This document shows positions 41,766 to 48,212 of a stretch of DNA of 48,212 nucleotides, piece by piece. A model generated the notes under the pieces. It saw only the letters and a list, made by a program, of their open reading frames with translations, ran no database searches and was not told where the DNA came from. A program made the translations under genes and the position numbers. The DNA comes from Rhodoplanes serenus. GTDB lineage: Bacteria > Pseudomonadota > Alphaproteobacteria > Rhizobiales > Xanthobacteraceae. The stretch lies in contig CAMDDZ010000041.1 of the NCBI GenBank assembly GCA_945893145.1, positions 1 through 48,212 of the forward strand. Reading direction: 5' to 3'. The first letter of the stretch is position 1. Each line of letters starts with the position of its first letter.

Positions 41766-43868
41766 ATGCGGCCGAACCTGCTCGATCCGTTGTTTGCATC
41801 GCTTCGCGCGCTTCCGGGCGTGGGACCGAAGGTCGAGAAGCTGTTCGGCCGGCTGCTCGGGCGGGAGGATGCGCCGCCGCGCATCATCGACCTGCTGTTC
41901 CACCTGCCGACCGGCACAGTGGACCGCCGCTCGCAGCCCAAGCTGCGCGACGTGGCGCCCGGCACCGTGGTGACCGTGGCAGTGACCATCGACCGCCACC
42001 GCCCCTCGCCGCCCCACCGCTCGCGCGCGCCCTATCAGATTTACGCCAGCGACGACACCGCCGACATCGTGCTCACCTACTTCCACGCCAAACAGGATTA
42101 TCTGAAAAAGCTCTTTCCGGTTGGCGAGCTGCGCTACGTGTCGGGCACCACCGCGCTCTACGACGGCACGCTGCAGATGGTCCATCCCGACCGCGTGGTG
42201 AGCGCGGAAGACCTCGACAAGCTGCCGATGGTCGAGCCGGTTTATCCGCTCACCGAGGACCTCAGCATCAATCAGGTGCGCAAGGCGACCGAGGCGGCGC
42301 TGACCAAGCTACCGATGCTTCCGGAGTGGCAGGACGAGGCATGGCTGACGCGCAACCAGTTCCTGTCGTGGCCGGAAGCGCTCAATGCGCTGCATCGGCC
42401 CGAGGAGCCAACCGACGTCAAGCCAGAGGGCGCGGCGTGGTCGCGGCTCGCCTATGACGAGCTCCTGGCCGGCCAGCTTGCACTCGCGCTGGTGCGCGCG
42501 CACCAGCGCCGCCAGCCGGGCCGCGGCTCCTCGGGCGAAGGTATCTTGCGCGCCAAGGTGATCGCGGCCTTGCCGTATTCTCTCACGCCGTCGCAGGCGC
42601 GCGCCGTCGACGACATCGTTGCCGATCTGGCGCAGCCGCAGCGCATGGTGCGGCTCCTGCAAGGCGACGTCGGTTCGGGCAAAACCGTGGTGGCGCTGCT
42701 GTCGGCCGCGACCGTCATCGAGGCCGGCCGGCAGGCTGCGCTCATGGCGCCAACCGAAATCCTAGCGCGTCAGCATTTTGCGACCATTGCGCCACTGGCA
42801 GCGGCCGCGGGGCTGCGGGTCGCTATCCTGACCGGTCGCGAGCGCGGCAAGGAGCGCAGCGACGCGCTCGACGGTCTCGCGCTCGGCGACATCGATCTGG
42901 TGGTCGGCACCCACGCGCTGTTTCAAGATGAGGTGGCGTTCCGCGACCTCGCGCTCGCCATCGTCGACGAGCAACACCGCTTCGGCGTGCACCAGCGGCT
43001 TGCGCTCGCCCGCAAGGGCGATGCCGTCGACATGCTGGTGCTGACCGCGACGCCGATCCCGCGCACGCTGGTGCTGACCTATTTCGGCGACATGGAGATT
43101 TCGGAATTGCGGGAAAAGCCCGCCGGTCGCCTGCCGATCGACACCCGCGCCGTGCCGCAGGGCCGCATCAACGAGGTGGTCGATGCGGTCGGCCGCGCGA
43201 TCGACAAGGGCCAGCGGGTCTATTGGGTCTGCCCGCTGGTTGAAGAATCCGAAACCATCGATCTCGCGGCAGCGGAAGACCGCTTTGACGATCTCAAGAA
43301 GCATTTCGGCGCCAAGGCCGATCTGGTGCACGGCCGCATGAAGGGCAGCGAAAAAGACCGCGCCATGGCGCGTTTCGGCTCGGGCGAGACCCAGCTCCTG
43401 GTCGCCACCACGGTGATCGAGGTCGGCGTCGATGTGCCGGCCGCGACCGTCATGGTGATCGAGCACGCCGAACGCTTCGGACTTGCCCAGCTCCACCAGT
43501 TGCGCGGCCGCATCGGCCGCGGCCGCGAGCGCTCGACCTGCATCCTACTTTACAGGGCGCCGCTCGGCGAAACCGCCAAGGCCCGCCTCGCGATCCTGCG
43601 CGAGACCGAGGATGGTTTCCGCATCGCAGAGGAGGACTTACGATTGCGCGGCGAAGGCGATCTGCTCGGCACGCGGCAGAGCGGCGTGCCGGGCTTCCGC
43701 GTCGCACGGCTGGAGTTTCACGGCAAGCTCTTGGCGCCCGCGCGCGACGACGCCGCGCTCACCTTGTCGCGCGATCCCGAGCTGCGTTCGGAGCGCGGTC
43801 AGGCGCTGCGCCACCTGCTCTATCTGTTCGAACGCGACGAGGCGATCCGGCTGCTCAGGGCCGGGTAA
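41766..43868 (+). CDS. recG: ATP-dependent DNA helicase RecG
   Basis: RecG reverses stalled forks and processes recombination intermediates. The 700-residue protein has the N-terminal wedge domain (LFASLRALPGVGPKVEKLFGRLLG; HLPTGTVDRR; an OB-fold through about residue 170). Walker A GDVGSGKTVVALL is near residue 300 and DEQHRFGVHQR near 400. LTATPIPRTLVLTYFGDMEISELREKP is followed by the C-terminal helicase lobe with VHGRMKGSEKDRAM, TTVIEVGVDVP and QLRGRIGRG. ATG 41766 is five codons into the open frame and gives the usual N-terminus; the ribosome-binding site is weak. Its last 14 bases overlap the end of the convergent glycosyltransferase gene. Confidence 0.96.
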   Translation: MRPNLLDPLFASLRALPGVGPKVEKLFGRLLGREDAPPRIIDLLFHLPTGTVDRRSQPKLRDVAPGTVVTVAVTIDRHRPSPPHRSRAPYQIYASDDTADIVLTYFHAKQDYLKKLFPVGELRYVSGTTALYDGTLQMVHPDRVVSAEDLDKLPMVEPVYPLTEDLSINQVRKATEAALTKLPMLPEWQDEAWLTRNQFLSWPEALNALHRPEEPTDVKPEGAAWSRLAYDELLAGQLALALVRAHQRRQPGRGSSGEGILRAKVIAALPYSLTPSQARAVDDIVADLAQPQRMVRLLQGDVGSGKTVVALLSAATVIEAGRQAALMAPTEILARQHFATIAPLAAAAGLRVAILTGRERGKERSDALDGLALGDIDLVVGTHALFQDEVAFRDLALAIVDEQHRFGVHQRLALARKGDAVDMLVLTATPIPRTLVLTYFGDMEISELREKPAGRLPIDTRAVPQGRINEVVDAVGRAIDKGQRVYWVCPLVEESETIDLAAAEDRFDDLKKHFGAKADLVHGRMKGSEKDRAMARFGSGETQLLVATTVIEVGVDVPAATVMVIEHAERFGLAQLHQLRGRIGRGRERSTCILLYRAPLGETAKARLAILRETEDGFRIAEEDLRLRGEGDLLGTRQSGVPGFRVARLEFHGKLLAPARDDAALTLSRDPELRSERGQALRHLLYLFERDEAIRLLRAG

Positions 43869-44988
43869 CGACGCGGCTGCTTTGATCGGCCGGCAAAGCG
43901 GGTTGCAGCGGGGGCGACGTTTTTTCGAAGCGCAACGCCTGATCGACCGCAGTCATCACCTGATGCAGCGGCAGTTCATCGAGGCAACGGCTATAGCTTG
44001 CAAGGTGCCGCTCACAGCCAAGCCGGTCGCACGGCATGCAGGGCAATGGGTTCTGCAGCACCCAGACATTGCCGCGCTGCTGAATTGTGCCCGAGCGTTC
44101 CCAGGCGTCGTCGAGGCCGCCAACCGGCCACGGCCCGGTCAAGTGCGGACTGGCCGGACCATAAAGCGCCACGGTCGGACAGCCGGCGGCGGCGGCGAGA
44201 TGCGTCATGGACGTGTCAGGCCCAACGTAAACCGACGCGCCCGACAAAAGCTGCGACAACTCGGGCCAGTTCAACCGGCCGTCCATCCGCTCGACTGGCG
44301 GCGTGACCGGGTTCCACAGCGAGTCGAGATATTGGCGTTCTGCCGGATCGGGACCGCCGGTCACGACCACCGACAATCCGCGCTCGCGCAATGCACTGGC
44401 GAGCGCGCGCCAGCCTTGCTCCGTCCAACGCCTGATCCGATACATCGGATTGGCATGCAATACCGCGTAGGGCATTCGCGGCACGGTCTGTGGCGCCTGT
44501 TGGGGCGCCACCATCTCGTTGCAGCGTTCGATCCCCAACGCATCGGCCAGCCGCAGCAGTTCGGTCACGCGATGCAATTGTGGATCGGACGGTACGGTGC
44601 GATGCAGCGCGCGGCGCTTCCACCACATGCCCTTGCGGTCGGCCGGAACCAGTCCCACGCGGTGGCGGCCGGCCGCGAAAGCCAGAAACGTCGGACGATC
44701 GCCCGATTGAGTCGATACGGCCAAGTCATAGCGCCGCCAGAGGCTTCGCATCAGGGCGCGCGTTTGCGCGCCCGTGGGGCGTTGCGGCAAGGTGATGATG
44801 CGATCGATATCGCTGTTGCCCGCGAGGATTCCTTCGGTCCCCTCGAACACCAGCATATCGACGCGCGCATCGGGGAACCCGCGGCGCAGCGTGCGAACCA
44901 GCGGCGTCGTCAGCAGAACATCGCCAAGCCGGCGCATCGTAATCACGAGAATGCGCGGCGCAGCCGGAAGATCGAACGCCAAATCCAC
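43855..44988 (-). CDS. glycosyltransferase family 9 (heptosyltransferase-like)
   Basis: A 377-residue GT-B enzyme of family GT9, which adds heptose or another sugar to lipopolysaccharide core from an ADP-sugar donor. Motifs are RILVITMRRLGDVLLTTPLVRTLRRGFP at the N-terminus, the middle ADRKGMWWKR segment, YAVLHANPMYRIRRW and GPDTSMTHLAAAAGCPTVALYGPASP near the donor site. GTG 44988 is taken as start because AGGGG lies nine bases upstream; TTG 45006 is an alternative without such a site. It is an isolated GT between recG (14-bp antisense overlap) and DUF502, with a 119-bp upstream gap. Confidence 0.88.
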   Translation of the reverse strand: MDLAFDLPAAPRILVITMRRLGDVLLTTPLVRTLRRGFPDARVDMLVFEGTEGILAGNSDIDRIITLPQRPTGAQTRALMRSLWRRYDLAVSTQSGDRPTFLAFAAGRHRVGLVPADRKGMWWKRRALHRTVPSDPQLHRVTELLRLADALGIERCNEMVAPQQAPQTVPRMPYAVLHANPMYRIRRWTEQGWRALASALRERGLSVVVTGGPDPAERQYLDSLWNPVTPPVERMDGRLNWPELSQLLSGASVYVGPDTSMTHLAAAAGCPTVALYGPASPHLTGPWPVGGLDDAWERSGTIQQRGNVWVLQNPLPCMPCDRLGCERHLASYSRCLDELPLHQVMTAVDQALRFEKTSPPLQPALPADQSSRVVTRP

Positions 44989-45062
44989 GGCAACGGCCCC
45001 TAGCAATGTGCAATACCGGCGCGAAAGCGACCTTGGGGGCTATATGGTAAATGAATCCTAAA

Positions 45063-45081
45063 CGCCGCCGAGGCTGCGGCG
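45063..45081 (-). terminator. weak hairpin between DUF502 and GT9 genes
   Basis: CGCCGC and GCGGCG pair across a seven-base loop, followed on the minus strand by a short TTTAGG. It may end the glmS-DUF502 transcript. The remaining bases to 44989 are AT-richer and probably hold the GT9 promoter (a TATAG-like element near 45040), which I cannot confirm. Confidence 0.4.
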
Positions 45082-45107
45082 CCTGCGCGATCGTGCGCGG
45101 CGCCAAA

Positions 45108-45874
45108 CTATTTCACCGGCACGGTTGGCGGCGCGGCGGCAGCCTGGCCGGCGCGCGCGCTGTCGGCCAGAGCTGCGAGCTTGCGTTGGCCGTCACCGTT
45201 CGGCTGCGCCATGCCAGCCGACATGATCAACGCCATGGCCTGCTCGACCGTGATGTCGATCTCGATCACCTGGCTGCGCGGCGCGTAGAAGAAAAAGCCC
45301 GTGGTCGGGTTGGGCGTGCACGGTAGGAAGCACGAAACGAAGTCACCTCCCGGCAAGCGCGTGGCGAGTTCGCGGCTCGGCGGCGACGCGATGAACACCA
45401 CCGACCACATGCCGACCGGAAACTCGGCCAGCGCCACTTTACGGAAACCCGAGCTGCCCTTGGAGAACAGGGTCTCGAAAATCTGCTTCACGGTTTTGTA
45501 GATCGGCCGCACGATCGGCATGCGGTGAAGCAGGTTTTCGCCGAACTCGATCAGCGTCCGCCCAACCAGGTTGGCGGTGAGGAAGCCGAGCAGCGTCAGG
45601 CCCAGGAATGCGACGATCAGGCCGACACCCGGTACGCGGAACGGCAGATAGGTCTCGGGACGCAGCGCGTCCGGCAGGAACGGCCGCATCACGTCATCGA
45701 CCCAGTTGATCAGCCACCAGGTCAGATTGATGGTGATGTAGAGCGGGCCGACCAGGATCAGGCCGGTGAGGAAATAATTGCGCAGGCGCGCTGCGGCGCG
45801 ATGATGCGGCGGCGGCTCAACTGGCGCCGGCGGAACGGCTGGAACGTCGTCAATCGGCATCATCGGATCGAAAC

Positions 45875-45878
<4 letters not shown>
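45108..45878 (-). CDS. DUF502 family membrane protein
   Basis: A 256-residue protein with two strong transmembrane helices (about residues 33-57 and 80-102) and the DUF502 core: FLTGLILVGPLYITINLTWWLI, RVPGVGLIVAFLGLTLLGFLTANLVG, MPIVRPIYKTVKQIFETLF and VVFIASPPSRE. The N- and C-terminal tails are Pro/Ala-rich. DUF502 proteins are widespread in alphaproteobacteria and plants; function is unknown to me. GTG 45878 overlaps the glmS stop (GTGA), so it is translationally coupled to glmS, which may hint at an envelope role. ATGs a few codons in are alternative starts. Confidence 0.88.
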
Positions 45879-47719
<1,841 letters not shown>

Positions 47720-47879
47720 AGCCTTGACCCCTACCCCACGCCCAAATCGGCGCCGACAACTCGCTTAAAGCGCAGCCGCAGTTCCGACGGAAATCAAAAT
47801 GCATGTCCGGCTGTGACAACCCAATCGGGGCGCACCGTGGCGATTAAACTTGGTCACACGGTGGCGGCGAAACGCGCCG

Positions 47880-48212
<333 letters not shown>

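Noticed and set aside
47720..47879. glmS-type ribozyme or riboswitch before glmS
   Set aside because: No conserved ribozyme core is visible, and the class is mainly known from Gram-positive bacteria.

Overview
The window is GC-rich chromosomal DNA from an alphaproteobacterium. It is most likely a member of the Hyphomicrobiales (Rhizobiales) close to Bradyrhizobium, Rhodoplanes or Pseudolabrys. This rests on family-level reading: a phosphatidylcholine synthase (Pcs), a membrane urate oxidase with a cytochrome c tail (PuuD), IalB- and HspQ-type proteins, tripartite-tricarboxylate (Bug) binding proteins, and a glmU-glmS-DUF502/recG/sdhE-mfd block. No database search was possible, so the genus is inference.

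Bases 1-3415 look like accessory DNA. They are less GC-rich than the rest and hold small membrane proteins, a secreted staphylococcal-type nuclease, a GIY-YIG protein, a doubly frameshifted gene and three copies of a short repeat. The segment ends exactly where a tRNA-Ser(UGA) breaks off in its anticodon loop (3416-3454), which looks like an integration junction.

From 3550 to 10.8 kb the chromosome carries a NicC-like flavin monooxygenase, a membrane protein, an orphan MetE/UroD-like protein, rimO, and biotin genes: bioA divergent from bioFD across only 24 bp. From 15.5 down to 10.8 kb, five overlapping minus-strand genes form a ureide operon: uraH, puuD, a CPBP membrane protease, an allantoate-amidohydrolase-like enzyme and a second M20 peptidase. 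From 20.4 down to 15.6 kb lies DUF2182-DUF1326 (Cys-rich, translationally coupled), pcs, a TerC-family protein, an SDR and a quinone oxidoreductase, closed by a terminator.

From 20.5 to 26.2 kb are a UbiH-like hydroxylase, a TauE/SafE permease, a CoA-transferase plus AEC transporter divergent from a CitE/malyl-CoA-lyase-like gene, and hspQ. From 26.3 to 36.3 kb are IalB, a YejA-like peptide-binding protein, two proteins that have lost their family's catalytic signature (an adenylate-forming ligase and a GGDEF protein), a FrnE/DsbA thiol oxidoreductase, two tandem HupE/UreJ permeases, an enolase-superfamily enzyme and a Bug protein. A small secreted protein with eight clustered cysteines (36365-36694) follows. 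The right end holds mfd, sdhE, a Bug protein, recG, a GT9 glycosyltransferase, a DUF502 protein, glmS (TTG start) and the 3' end of glmU.

No CRISPR array, insertion sequence, rRNA or complete tRNA was seen. The least explained parts are the left accessory segment with its repeats, the cysteine-rich secreted protein, the DUF2182/DUF1326 pair and the protease inside the urate operon.
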